Assembly: GCA_965207275.1 (NCBI GenBank)
Contig: CBDBMH010000001.1
Location: 620,001-684,000 of the forward strand
Direction: 5' to 3'
DNA from: Bin22 sp965207275
GTDB taxonomy: Bacteria; Chloroflexota; Dehalococcoidia; Lucifugimonadales; UBA3495
DNA length: 64,000 nucleotides
Of this stretch, positions 44,325-54,200 are shown piece by piece (within the stretch, counting starts at the first letter, position 1; the number at the start of each line of letters is the position of its first letter). Position numbers and translations under genes: made by a program. The notes below the pieces were generated by a model that did no database searches, was not told the origin of the DNA, and saw only the letters and a list, made by a program, of their open reading frames with translations.

Positions 44325-45884
44325 TCAAGATTGGACGCCGATGATCTTGTCCCAGTCGGTTGACTGCTGGTAGGCGTAGGCGGCCCTCATGAGGAGCGGG
44401 TCGTCGAAGTAGCGGCCGACCAACTGCATGCTGACAGGGAGACCAGCTGAAGACTTGCCCACGGGAAGGGCGAGGGCTGGATGCCCGGTGTAGTTGAAGG
44501 GCAGGGTGTTGCGAGAGCCACTCGAGTTCATCGTCGCCAGGTTCTCCTCCACAGCCTCCAGGTAACTACCCGGAGTTTGGTTCCTGGGCGCCGTCATGAT
44601 GCAGGTGGGCATCACCAGCACGTCGAGGTTGGCAAGTACGGCGTCATAGGCTTTGATGTAGGTGGGACGCACATTCTGGGCCTTGGCGTACACCCGGCCG
44701 TGGTAGTTGCGCCGGCTCAACTCGGCGGCGATGAGCGACAGCTTGCTGCGTGGCGCAAGCACGTCGGCCTGAGAGGCCCACAGCTTGTTAATGGCGGCGA
44801 TGACGGAGGCGGGGTAGTAGGTCCGGGTGAAGGCGCCAAAGAACCCGGTTCTAAAAATGGCAAGGGCGCCTTCGCCCGTGAGCGCGGCCTGGGCCGCGCG
44901 GATGGTGTGGTGCTCCGGGACGGACACCTGGGATATGTCGGCACCTGCCTCTGCGAGGACGTCGACCGCCGCCATCACCAGGTCGCGCACATCGGCCTCG
45001 GCATCGTCGAAGCCCTCCTGGAGCACCCCGATGCGCAGCCCGGACACACCGTCGGCCAGCCGGCCGAGCAGGTCAATGCTGGAGGGGACGTCTCGTGTCT
45101 GGCGGGGATCGTAAGGGTCGTAACCTGCCGTGGCCTGGAGGGTAGCCGCAGCATCCTCCACGCTACGGGTTAACGGACCCGTGTAGTCGATGCTCTGGTC
45201 CGAGCCGAAGCCGATACCGAAATGCGACAGCAATCCGAAGGTGGGCTTGTGTCCGACGATGCCGGAGAAGGCCGCCGGGATACGGATGGAGCCGCCCTGG
45301 TCGCCGCCGAAGGAGATGTCCACCTCGCCGGCGGCCACGGCAGCGGCGGAGCCCGAGGATGAACCACCGGTCACGTGATCGTGGTCGTGGGGATTGAGGG
45401 GCCGGCCATAGTCGCCGATGGCGCCGCCGGTACCGAAGCCTCCACTCAGGCCGTTCATGACGTTCTTGCCGATGATGGTGCCCCCCTCCTGCAGCACCCG
45501 GGTGACGACAGTTGCGTCGAAGTCGGGGATGAAGCCTTCGAGGGCGAAGGAGCCGAAGCTCATGGGTATGCCTGCCACGGCGACGTGGTCCTTGTAACTG
45601 ACGGTCTTGCCGGCGAGCAGACCTTCGGCCACCCCTTCGATTCGGCATTTCCACATCCAGGCGTTGAGCGGGTCTTCTTCCGCGCTCGGCCGGTACCCGG
45701 GATCGCGGGCGGCAGAGACCATCGGAGGTTTGGGCTCCTCCAACCGGGCCTGCACGAAGGTGTCCAACTGTTCCAGCTGTTCCACCAGGTACTTCTGGTA
45801 CTTAACGGCCTCGTCGGGACTCAGGTGAATCCCCAACTCCTTGGCCACGGCCACCACTTTATCGACGTCAGGTACTGCGTACAT
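44325..45884 (-). CDS. Amidase-signature enzyme (enantioselective nitrile-pathway type)
   Basis: A 519-residue amidase with an N-terminal helical extension (LGIHLSPDEAVKYQKYLVEQ then LEQLDTFVQAR) typical of enantioselective amidases. The triad is Lys98 in TVSYKDHVAV, a cis-Ser near 175-176 in VTGGSSSGSAAAVAAG and nucleophile Ser199 in FGGDQGGSIRIPAAFSG. GGDQGGS is characteristic of this subgroup. The ATG at 45884 is preferred over the one 23 codons upstream because AGGAG precedes it by nine bases. It should hydrolyse aliphatic or aromatic amides to acids and ammonia; no nitrile hydratase gene is nearby. It stands alone beyond the recombinase fragments and differs clearly from the amidase at 27292-28719. 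Confidence 0.92.
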   Translation of the reverse strand: MYAVPDVDKVVAVAKELGIHLSPDEAVKYQKYLVEQLEQLDTFVQARLEEPKPPMVSAARDPGYRPSAEEDPLNAWMWKCRIEGVAEGLLAGKTVSYKDHVAVAGIPMSFGSFALEGFIPDFDATVVTRVLQEGGTIIGKNVMNGLSGGFGTGGAIGDYGRPLNPHDHDHVTGGSSSGSAAAVAAGEVDISFGGDQGGSIRIPAAFSGIVGHKPTFGLLSHFGIGFGSDQSIDYTGPLTRSVEDAAATLQATAGYDPYDPRQTRDVPSSIDLLGRLADGVSGLRIGVLQEGFDDAEADVRDLVMAAVDVLAEAGADISQVSVPEHHTIRAAQAALTGEGALAIFRTGFFGAFTRTYYPASVIAAINKLWASQADVLAPRSKLSLIAAELSRRNYHGRVYAKAQNVRPTYIKAYDAVLANLDVLVMPTCIMTAPRNQTPGSYLEAVEENLATMNSSGSRNTLPFNYTGHPALALPVGKSSAGLPVSMQLVGRYFDDPLLMRAAYAYQQSTDWDKIIGVQS

Positions 45885-46256
45885 GAGGCTCTTCTCCTCT
45901 GACTGTAGACTTCCTGGATCGGCGGGATTTGAATCGAGATTTTCCGTTTCCACCGGTCCCGGCCTTAACCCATGAAACGAGAGGAGAGTACGCCCGCCCC
46001 TGGAAGCCTGTCAACAATCATCCCCGACGACACCCCCTGGTAGTCTGACAGCATTGTATTGATGGGTTGGGATTTATCTGGTCATTTTGAGCTTGTCGAA
46101 GGACGTTCCCGCCTGCGGGGGAACCTCGCAGATTCTCGCAGTTTCCTCTTTTGGAGGTCCGATACACCCGGTTCCGCCCATCATTTCAAGGCAGCGGGCG
46201 CACTGGTGTACACTGCACACCCATGCCAACAACCTGACCCGCTGGAGCCATCGCAT
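45885..46256. other. Divergent intergenic region with a dispersed-repeat fragment
   Basis: It lies between the divergently transcribed amidase and methyltransferase genes and must hold both promoters, but no clear box was found. A repeat piece (GAGCTTGTCGAAGGAC) lies near 46090. Confidence 0.45.
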
Positions 46257-47078
46257 ATGAGCGCAATACAGACCTGGACCGAAATGGTCCGCCTGGAGCA
46301 TGAGCAATCAGACCGGATTCGGGGCCAGCGACCCGCGCATTCCTGGGCGACTGCCGCCCGGAATTTCAAGCAGGATCGGTTCCGCACTGACGATGCAGTC
46401 GTCGAGGCCCTGCGTTCCCGGCTGGCGCCGGGCGAGACCCTGCTGGACATTGGAGCCGGCGGCGGCCGGTTGGCGCTGCCCCTGGCCCTTACTTGCAGCG
46501 CCGTTGCCGCCGTGGAACCCTCGCCCAGCATGTGCAACGTTTTCCGCGAAACCGCCGACGAATTCGATATCCGGAACGTGTCGCTTATTGAGTCCGATTG
46601 GCTGAGCGCGGCCGTAGAACCTGCCGATGTGGTCCTGTGCTGTTACGTGCTCTACGTCATTTCAGACATCGGCGCCTTCGTCCGCAACCTGGACAGCCAC
46701 GCCAAACGCCTGGTGCTGGTCTTATTGATGCGGACGCCGCCCCGGTGGCAGGTGCATCACATCTGGGAGGCGGTGCACGGCGAGCCACGGCTCCCCATGC
46801 CCACCGTGCCGCAGTTCCTGCCGGTTCTTGACGAGTTGGGCATCCAGCCGGAGATTACCGACCTCCCGGAACAAGCTCCCCACGAATTCCCCAGCCGGGA
46901 GGAGGCTATCGCTGGCATCGCGCCTCAGCTGTACGTGGATCCCGGCACCGAGGAGATGCAGCGGCTGGAGCAATTCCTGGACCGCTCCGTCCAACAGCAG
47001 GTCGGCGTCTGGCGACTGGAGGGGGCTCAGCCGATTCGCAGCTGCATCGTCTCCTGGACTCCAGTCGGCTTCCGATAG
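46257..47078 (+). CDS. SAM-dependent methyltransferase (class I)
   Basis: A 273-residue protein. Motif I is LLDIGAGGGRLALPLAL, followed by the acidic end of strand 2 (VAAVEPSPSMC) and the strand 4 motif ADVVLCCYVLYVISDIGAFV, a standard Rossmann methyltransferase fold. An N-terminal helix with Trp (MSAIQTWTEMVRLEHEQSD) may form the lid. The start at 46257 has GGAG nine bases upstream; an in-frame start far upstream is not supported. The target (small molecule or macromolecule) cannot be told. It converges on the RidA-like gene. Confidence 0.85.
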   Translation: MSAIQTWTEMVRLEHEQSDRIRGQRPAHSWATAARNFKQDRFRTDDAVVEALRSRLAPGETLLDIGAGGGRLALPLALTCSAVAAVEPSPSMCNVFRETADEFDIRNVSLIESDWLSAAVEPADVVLCCYVLYVISDIGAFVRNLDSHAKRLVLVLLMRTPPRWQVHHIWEAVHGEPRLPMPTVPQFLPVLDELGIQPEITDLPEQAPHEFPSREEAIAGIAPQLYVDPGTEEMQRLEQFLDRSVQQQVGVWRLEGAQPIRSCIVSWTPVGFR

Positions 47079-47172
47079 TCATATCCCGTTTCCCCCGGAG
47101 CTTCTGTTCAGAGTTAGGGGGAAGCGGGGAGTTGACGGCACGCCGTGAGGGTTCCCATCTGGGAGGGATCTA

Positions 47173-47685
47173 CTAAGGGAGGACTTTGTAGGCGATACAT
47201 TCGACGATTTCGATGAGCAAGGGGGGTTCGGCCAGTCCGGTGGTGCCAATGACGGCTCGGCACGGCGGGTTGGGGATGAACTCACGATAGATCTGGTTGA
47301 AGAGAGGCCACTTCCGCATATTAGTGAGAAAGACGACGAGGGTGACGACGCGTTCATAGCTGGTCCGAGCAGCTTCGAGGGTGGTCTGGACGTGCTGAAG
47401 GGTGGCTCGATATTGGGATTCCTCGTCGTCGCCAACGATGACGCCGTCGAACCCGGAGGCGGTAGTACCGCGACAAAGGACCTTGACAGCCCGGACCTTT
47501 AACAAGCGAACGAGATCTTCCTCGAAATAGTCGCAGTAGAGTCCGATGCGGTGGGAAATTGCATCCGTGGACTGATGCCGTCCGTCAGCGATGATGAGGT
47601 CCAGGAGACGGTCGCGTTCATCGAAGGAGAGGGCGTGCGCGTCGGCGATGGTCATGGCGTCGAGGTCGGCGAGAGTGTATTCCAT
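47173..47685 (-). CDS. RidA-family protein with N-terminal extension
   Basis: A 170-residue protein. The C-terminal 110 residues match the RidA/YjgF core: TLQHVQTTLEAARTSYERVV, TLVVFLTNMRKWPLFNQIYR and PNPPCRAVIGTTGLAEPPLL, then IEIVECIAYK. The Arg of PPCRA, which binds carboxylate substrates, is present. The extra 55 N-terminal residues (MEYTLADLDAMTIADAHALS and so on) are unusual for the family. RidA proteins destroy reactive enamines or act as related deaminases. An almost identical copy at 29869-30381 carries a stop at codon 23, so this is the functional one of a duplicated pair. The SD is weak. Confidence 0.85.
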   Translation of the reverse strand: MEYTLADLDAMTIADAHALSFDERDRLLDLIIADGRHQSTDAISHRIGLYCDYFEEDLVRLLKVRAVKVLCRGTTASGFDGVIVGDDEESQYRATLQHVQTTLEAARTSYERVVTLVVFLTNMRKWPLFNQIYREFIPNPPCRAVIGTTGLAEPPLLIEIVECIAYKVLP

Positions 47686-47962
47686 GGTCAAGAACCATCC
47701 TTTCAGCGACGGAAGGCAGGGGTAGGGCTCACAGAGACTGTGCCCGACATCACTCGTATCGTAATCGGCGGCGCGCTTGGGGACAAGCCGGGTAAAGAAC
47801 AACTCCCCAGTAACTGTTGTTAGGGGGGTGCCGTCAAAATGATAACATGGTGGTAGATTGGTGTTGTGAGAGTGAACGTGAGGGGCGGGGCAATCGCATT
47901 TTAACTACGGAGCACTTTTATCAAGTGTAAAAGTCAAGACCACATCTGACACACGGGAATCA
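47686..47962. other. Remainder of the duplicated segment and IS end
   Basis: Up to about 47790 it matches 30382-30490. From about 47925 it matches 33646 onward, the shared IS481 end. No gene lies between. Confidence 0.5.
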
Positions 47963-48150
47963 ACTTACAGCGGCATGCTGTGGGGTCGTGTTGTCCGATG
48001 GGTCACCTCCTCGACTCAAGTATTTTTCTACGGCCAGATGCCGGCTTTGCTGGAAGGTCTCCCAGGGAGTCTTACCGTAGCAGTTGCGCCCTGAATGGGG
48101 CCTCTTCCTGTTGTACTTCTCCAGCCAGGCGTCCAGCTCCACCAGCTTCA
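47960..48150 (-). pseudogene. IS481-type transposase C-terminal remnant, copy 2
   Basis: The minus strand reads KLVELDAWLEKYNRKRPHSG, RNCYGKTPWETFQQSRHLAV and EKYLSRGGDPSDNTT, the last block (YNxxRPHSG, GKTPxxTF) of IS481 transposases. The catalytic core is missing, and the fragment is joined head-on to a tyrosine recombinase piece at about 48150. Confidence 0.82.
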
Positions 48151-48377
48151 CTCTTCCTACTGACTTCCGTCCTGTTTCTGATCTCAGTCTTCGCCAAGCT
48201 GGCCGCTTCTTTATCGAGAGCCTCATGGCATCTGCCCACCAGGAAAGTTATCTGAAGAGCCTAGAAGAGACCATTGGTTACGTGGCTGTGTACTCGGAAG
48301 AGAAGGGCTGGCCAGGCGTTGCCCTTATCGCCACGGAACCCGTGGAGGCCTGCTTCGGCCATTCCCCGAACCGTTAA
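48150..48377 (+). pseudogene. Tyrosine recombinase N-terminal fragment, second copy
   Basis: The plus strand gives LSLRQAGRFFIESLMASAHQ, ESYLKSLEETIGYVAVYSEE and KGWPGVALIATEPVEA, parallel to the fragment at 24035-24300. Only the core-binding helices remain; no catalytic domain follows. Confidence 0.7.
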
Positions 48378-48722
48378 AGGGGTTAGGGAGGCGGCAGGTC
48401 AAGGGGACGTTCCGGTCCGAGACCCGCTTGCGCCAGTAAACGGCTGGACTCCTTGGGATCGTAGCCGTAGGCCCCTTCCTATCTTTCCTTCCACTTCGTA
48501 TTCTGGCCCTCGTTGCAGGGGTGGAATACGAAGCTGTAGATGGCCGGGTTGTGGCGGCTGGTTGCCATTCGGCCCACGGGCTTTGGGTCAATTCCCCAGC
48601 CAGCGTCAATTTGGACCTTGCCGGCGCTCCAAGCGTGGGCAAGTACATAAGGCGATATTGTCGAGCTTTGCGCCGGTCGCTATACTCGCTTTAAACTTGG
48701 GCCTTCAGCAGGAGGGAGCTTC
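48378..48722. other. Gene-free stretch with an unidentified protein fragment
   Basis: On the minus strand one frame reads VQIDAGWGIDPKPVGRMATS then RHNPAIYSFVFHPCNEGQNT before stops. It looks like the remains of a coding sequence, but I cannot name it. Confidence 0.35.
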
Positions 48723-49277
48723 ATGTCAAGACTGACGCCTATAACCAGGCGAGAGCAGGTGAGCGGGGCCGCTTTGACAGCCTTCGACGCCATCATAGAG
48801 TCCAGGAACGCTATCAACGGACCTCATTCGATGATGATGTATGCGCCGGAAGTTGCCCGTTGTTCTACGGCCCTCAGCGACTCCCTGCGCTTCGGTGGCA
48901 ATCTATCCGACCATGACACTGAATTGGCGATAATTACCGCCGCCCGTCACTGGGACTGCGACTATGTATGGGCCTCTCATTCCGCCGCGGCCCTGCGGGC
49001 GGGGGCCCGGCCCGAGGCGGTGGAGATAATCGCCAGGGGGAGCAGTCTGGAGGGTCTAACCAAAGAAGAGGCGACAATCGTGCGCTACGGACGGGAATTG
49101 ATGGACGACCACCGGGTCTCCCAGGAGACTTTTGATGCGGCCCTGGCGCAATTTGGCGAGGCCAATACCATCGTCCTGGGAGCGCTGATGGGCTACTATT
49201 CGTTCATCAGTTGCACCCTGCTGGGCACCGACATGCGGCCGCCCGAAGGCTCTCCCGTTTTGCCGAAACGGGCATAG
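48723..49277 (+). CDS. Carboxymuconolactone decarboxylase / AhpD-like protein
   Basis: A 184-residue helical protein of the CMD fold: LSDHDTELAIITAARHWDCD, YVWASHSAAALRAGARPEAV and LTKEEATIVRYGRELMDD. The single Cys in WDCDYVWASH stands where AhpD has CxxC, so a thiol-peroxidase reductase role is unlikely. A decarboxylase or related small-molecule role is more likely, with His in the ASH position. SD GGAGGGAG is six bases upstream. Similar proteins are often found with aromatic-degradation genes. It is convergent with the GMC oxidoreductase gene. Confidence 0.85.
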   Translation: MSRLTPITRREQVSGAALTAFDAIIESRNAINGPHSMMMYAPEVARCSTALSDSLRFGGNLSDHDTELAIITAARHWDCDYVWASHSAAALRAGARPEAVEIIARGSSLEGLTKEEATIVRYGRELMDDHRVSQETFDAALAQFGEANTIVLGALMGYYSFISCTLLGTDMRPPEGSPVLPKRA

Positions 49278-49441
49278 CGGGCGTGGATCGAATCGGCCTG
49301 TCAGGGTCGGAGGGACGGTCGGAAGCGGCGCTTACTGCCAGACGGGGGAGGGTGGGACGGATGCGTCGCCTGGCTTTAAGGCGCAGGCTCAAGACGTTCC
49401 GTGTCGCTGATGGACACCGCAACGTTGAAAGACCCCGGAGG

Positions 49442-50980
49442 CTAAGTCGCGGCCACCCAGTCGGCGACGCGCTCCCCGATCATGATGGCGGTGGCGTTGG
49501 TGTTGGCGCGGGTTACCTGGGGCATTATGGATGAGTCGGCGACCCACAGGCCTTGGATGCCCCGCACGCGGCACTGCTGGTCGGTAACCGCCAGGGCGTC
49601 GCCGTCGGGGCCGATGCGGCAGGTGCCCGAGACATGGCGGGAGCTGCCCAGGGTCTGGCGAATCCAGGCGTCCAGGTCGTCGTCGCTGGTGAGGGTGTCG
49701 TCGTCCGGCGCGATGCGTCCTTCGGAGATGCCCCGGTAGGCGTCGGACTCCAGGATGCCACACGCCAGCCGCACAGCCTCGCGCATCCGTCGCATATCGT
49801 TCTCGTTGTGCAGGTAGCGGTAGTTGATGGAAGGCTGCACCGTGGGGTCGCCCGACTGCAGGCGGACCCAGCCGGTGCCTTCGGGAAGCTCCAGGGCGCA
49901 GGCGATGCGGGCGGTGCCCGAGGGCACCATCTCGCCGGTCATCACATTCCAGACAGCCAGGGTGTGCAGCATTACGTCGTTGGGGTGGGACGGCGGCTCG
50001 GAGGTTACCCGCAGGCCAAAACGCAGGGCTTCGGCGTTGGCCGTCAGCCGGACGTTTTCGTTGACCCGGAAGGAGACTGACCCCATGGGATGGTTGAACA
50101 GGTTCTGTCCAACGCCGGGGGAGTCGACCAGCACCGGAATATTGTTCTGCTCCAACTGGTCCCGGGGACCCACGCCGGACAGCATCAGGATGTGGGGCGA
50201 TTTGAGCGCTCCGGCGCACAGCACCACGCGGTCACCCTCCACGGTGAATATCTCGCCGCCGCTTTCCACCTCAACGCCGGCGACCCGGCCGTTGTCGATA
50301 ACCACCCGGCGGACGAACACGTTGCCGCGTATAGTGAGATTGAGGCGGTGGCGGGCCGGCGTGAGATGGGTGACGTTGGTGCTCATGCGCCAGCCGTGGT
50401 GGTTGTTCATGGGGATGGCGCCGATGCCGGCGGAGTCGGGTCCGTTGAGGTCATGGTTGGACGGGTAGCCCCGCTCCATGCAGGCGTCGTAGAAGGCCTT
50501 CTGTACCGCCGGCCACTCCTCGTCCTGGCGACGGACGATGGGGACCGGCCCTTCGGAGCCGTGGAAGTCGTCCTGGATGTCCAGGTCGGTCTCGGCCTTG
50601 CGGTAGTAGGGCAGGACTTTAAGGTAGCCCCACTCCTGGTTGCCGAAATGGGACTCCCAACGCTCGAAGTCCTCGGGCAGGCCGCGCAGGTATACCTGGC
50701 CGTTGATGGAGCCGGAGCCGCCGATGACCTTGCCCTGGGCGATGTTTATCTCGCCCTGCTGGTCGTTGATGACGCCGCGCAGGTTCCAGGAAACCGCCGA
50801 GCCGATGGCCTCGCCTTCCGACGAGTGGCCGTTGCGGACCGGCTCCGGCAGTTGTTCCGGATCGGCGTAGTCCTGCCCCGCTTCCAGCAGCAGCACCGAG
50901 CGATGGGGGTCTTCCGACAGCCGGCTGGCCACCACGGAACCGGCGGAGCCGCCGCCAACTACAATAACGTCGTACTTCAT
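49442..50980 (-). CDS. GMC-family FAD-dependent oxidoreductase (His/Asn type)
   Basis: A 512-residue flavoprotein: FAD motif VIVVGGGSAGSVVASRLSE, signature 1 GKVIGGSGSINGQVYLRG and signature 2 GALKSPHILMLSGVGP. The active-site pair is His449 in SSRHVSGTCRIG and Asn495 in RANTNATAIM. His/Asn is the usual pair in choline-dehydrogenase-like and alkanol-oxidising members. The start at 50980 with AGGGG is preferred over a longer frame that begins 66 codons upstream. It is similar along its length to the enzyme at 25336-26910 but differs at the second catalytic position, so the two may act on different substrates. Confidence 0.93.
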   Translation of the reverse strand: MKYDVIVVGGGSAGSVVASRLSEDPHRSVLLLEAGQDYADPEQLPEPVRNGHSSEGEAIGSAVSWNLRGVINDQQGEINIAQGKVIGGSGSINGQVYLRGLPEDFERWESHFGNQEWGYLKVLPYYRKAETDLDIQDDFHGSEGPVPIVRRQDEEWPAVQKAFYDACMERGYPSNHDLNGPDSAGIGAIPMNNHHGWRMSTNVTHLTPARHRLNLTIRGNVFVRRVVIDNGRVAGVEVESGGEIFTVEGDRVVLCAGALKSPHILMLSGVGPRDQLEQNNIPVLVDSPGVGQNLFNHPMGSVSFRVNENVRLTANAEALRFGLRVTSEPPSHPNDVMLHTLAVWNVMTGEMVPSGTARIACALELPEGTGWVRLQSGDPTVQPSINYRYLHNENDMRRMREAVRLACGILESDAYRGISEGRIAPDDDTLTSDDDLDAWIRQTLGSSRHVSGTCRIGPDGDALAVTDQQCRVRGIQGLWVADSSIMPQVTRANTNATAIMIGERVADWVAAT

Positions 50981-51225
50981 AACCGTTCCCCTCTGAGGTC
51001 GCAATGTCGCGTCGATTCTACACCCTGCCGCGCGGCCAGACCAAACTCCCTCTCCCGCAGCGCCGCCGACGCAGCCATCCATCGTCTCCGCATCCGTATC
51101 GGGGGATGGGAAACGGGAATCCCCCACCGGGATTAGAGATGATTGCCGCCCCGCCAACTCTGCTTCGACCGCTGCCACCGGCGCTTGGCGTGTGGCGGGG
51201 CATACAGGCTCGGCGGCCGGTATTT

Positions 51226-54200
51226 TTAGCCGCTGCTTAACCCGCTTACGGTCAGGATGAAACTGCCCGTCTCGTTTGGACTGTAGGTCGTGGCCTCGAT
51301 GCTGTAGGTCCCTGCCGCAAGCCCGGCGATGGTGATACAGGAGTCCCTGGTCCCCAGGCCAGCGGCGGAGGCGCAGGCAGCGGTGGTGTCCAGCAAGCTG
51401 CCATGGTCATCGTTTTGCGCCTCCACACTGCCGTTCCTGTCCCCGACACGAATATACAGGTAGGGGTCGACGCTGGATTTCAGGGTGATAGTAACGTCTC
51501 GTTCCTCCGAGGTCGTGAAGCTGTAGTAGCGGGCGTAGCCGTAGTTGCTGGTGTTGGGAGTGGTAACCAGCGACTGGCAGTCCGCCGCCCAGGTCCCTTG
51601 CTCCGAACCGTCGCCGGCCAGGGACACGGCAGCGCAGGCGTCGGTACCCGGATCAGGGCCCGGCCCTGTTGCCGTACCGCCCAGGCCGCTGACGGTCAGG
51701 GTAAAGCTGCCCGTCTCGCCCGTGTCGAAGGTGGTGGCCTCGATGGTGTAGGTTCCAGCGTCCAGGCTCGCCACTATCTCCGAGCGGGTGGTGTCGGGAG
51801 TATCGTCATCCTCGTCAATGAAGCCGCCGCTGCGGGCGTCCCCACGCCGCAGGTACAGGTAGGTGTCGGCTTCGGAGGACTCCAGTTCGATGGTTACCTG
51901 GCTTTGCTGCTCCAGGGTGAAGGAGTAGTACCGGGCATAGCTTCCGCTACGCGCCGCCGACTCGCAGCCGGCGGCCCAGGTCCCGCTGACCGGACCGTCG
52001 CCGGTGATGGCTACCCCGCAAACGTCCGTACCCGGATCAGGGCCCGGCCCCGGCCCGGTGGCCGTGCCGCCCAGGCCGCTGACCGTCAGGGTGAAGTTGC
52101 CCGTCTTGCCCGTGTCGAAGGTGGTGGCTTCGATGGTGTAACTGCCTGCCTCGAGGGAAGCCACTATCTCCGACCTGGAAGTGTCCGGCGTATCGTCATC
52201 CTCGTCGATGAAGCCGCCGCTGCGGGAATCCCCACGCCGCAGGTAGAGGTAGGTATCTGCTTCGGAGGATTCCAGTTCGATGGTTACCTGCGCCTGCTGC
52301 TCCAGGGTGAAGGAGTAGTAGCGGGCATAGCTTCCGCTGCGCTCCTGGGACTGGCAGCCGGAAGCCCAGGTCCCGCTCACCTCACCATCCCCCGTTATGC
52401 TCTCGCCACAAGAGTCCGTACCCGGGTCAGGGCCTGGCCCTGGCCCGGTGGCCGTGCCGGCCAGGCCACTGACGGTCAGGGTGAAATTCCCCGTGGCGCC
52501 GGCGTCGAAGGTGGTGGCCTCGATGGTGTAGGTTCCCGCGTCCAGGCTGGCCACAATCTCCGACCTGGTGGTGTCCGGCGTATCGTCATCCTCGTCAATG
52601 AAGCCGCCGCTGCGGGAATCCCCACGCCGCAGGTAGAGGTAGGTATCTGCTTCGGAGGACTCCAGTTCGATGGTGACCAGGGATTGCTCCTCCAGGGTGA
52701 AGGAGTAGTACCGGGCGTAGCTTCCGCTACGCGCCTGGGACTGGCAGCCGGCGGCCCAGCTTCCCGTGGTGGTTCCGTCGCCGGTGATGGACTCCCCGCA
52801 GGCATCCGTACCCGGTCCAGGCCCTGGCCCGGTGGCCGTACCGCCCAGGCCGGTGACGGTCAGGGTGAAGCCGCCCGTCGCCCCGGCGTCGAAGGTGGTG
52901 GCCTCGATGGTGTAGGTTCCCGGCTCCAGGGTCTCCACAATCTCCGATCTGGTGGTGTCAGGAGTGTCGTCATCCTCGTTGATGAAGCCGCCGCTCCGAG
53001 AATCTCCGGATCGCAGGTAGAGGTAGGTATCGGCGTCGGAGGATTCCAGTTCGATGGTGACCTGCGCCTGCTGCTCCAGGGTGAAGGAGTAGTAGCGGGC
53101 ATAGCTTCCGCTACGCGCCTGGGACTGGCAGCCGGCCGCCCAGGTCCCGCTCACCGAACCGTCGCCGGTGATAGCTTCCCCGCAAGCGTCTCCAGTACCC
53201 GGATCCGGCCCCGTAGCCGTGCCTCCCAGCCCGCTGACAGTCAGGGTGAAATTCCCCGTCGCCCCGGCGTCGAAAGTGGTGGCTTCGATGGTGTAACTCC
53301 CCGCGTTCAGCGTTGCCACAATCTCCGACCTGGTAATGTCCGGTGTGTCGTCGTCCTCGTCAATGAAGCCGCCGCTGCGGGCATCCCCACGCCGCAGGTA
53401 GAGGTAAGTATCGGCGTCGTTAGACTCCAGTTCGATGGCGACCTGCGCCTGCTGCTCCAGGGTGAAGGAGTAGTACCGGGCATACCCCCGCTCCGCCACC
53501 GCCGATTCGCACCCCGCCGCCCACGTCCCGCTCACCGTGTCGTCGCCGGTGATTTCCGTGACGCACGGGTCCTCTCCCGGGGCGGCCGGGGGCGCCGGCA
53601 GTTGGGCGAAGCCGTGACCCCAGGTGTAGTCCGCCCCCGACGCTCCCCGCTCCGCCGCGTTGGTCTTCAAATAGTCGGCCACCTGCTGCGGCGTGAAGGA
53701 CGGGTTGGCCTGCTTCACCAGCGCCGCCAGTCCCGCCACGTGGGGCGCGGCCTGGCTGGTTCCAGGGAACCAGCAAGACAGATTCAAGCTACTGATAAAC
53801 TCTGGTGGGTAAGATTCCGTCGCCGCGCAAGCTGTGCCTACGATGTCAGGCTTGATTCTGCCGTCGGGCGTAGGGCCCCGGCTGCTGTAGTTCGCTATTG
53901 CGTGGGTGTTCCAGTAGTGGGTGGCGCCTACCGCCAGCATCCCTGAGTTGGCGCTTTCAGAGGCGTTATTGATGCTATGCCGTGCGGTGGAGTGTTCAAG
54001 GTTTGCCCCTCTAACCTGGAGTTGAATCCAGCTCGGCAAAACACCTGAGTGGTGGGTTATTTCGATAGCAAAGTAGCCCGAACTGAGAATTTCAACGCCA
54101 ATATACTCAAATGGATATGAACCCTGGGACCCATCTTGAACGTCTTCGGCACAACGATCGTCAAGAATGTTGGTGACGGGAAAAATGCACACATCGATAT

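Noticed and set aside
51403..53946. An 847-codon plus-strand open frame
   Set aside because: It mirrors the PPC-type repeats of the S8 protease on the other strand, and its own periodicity is a by-product.
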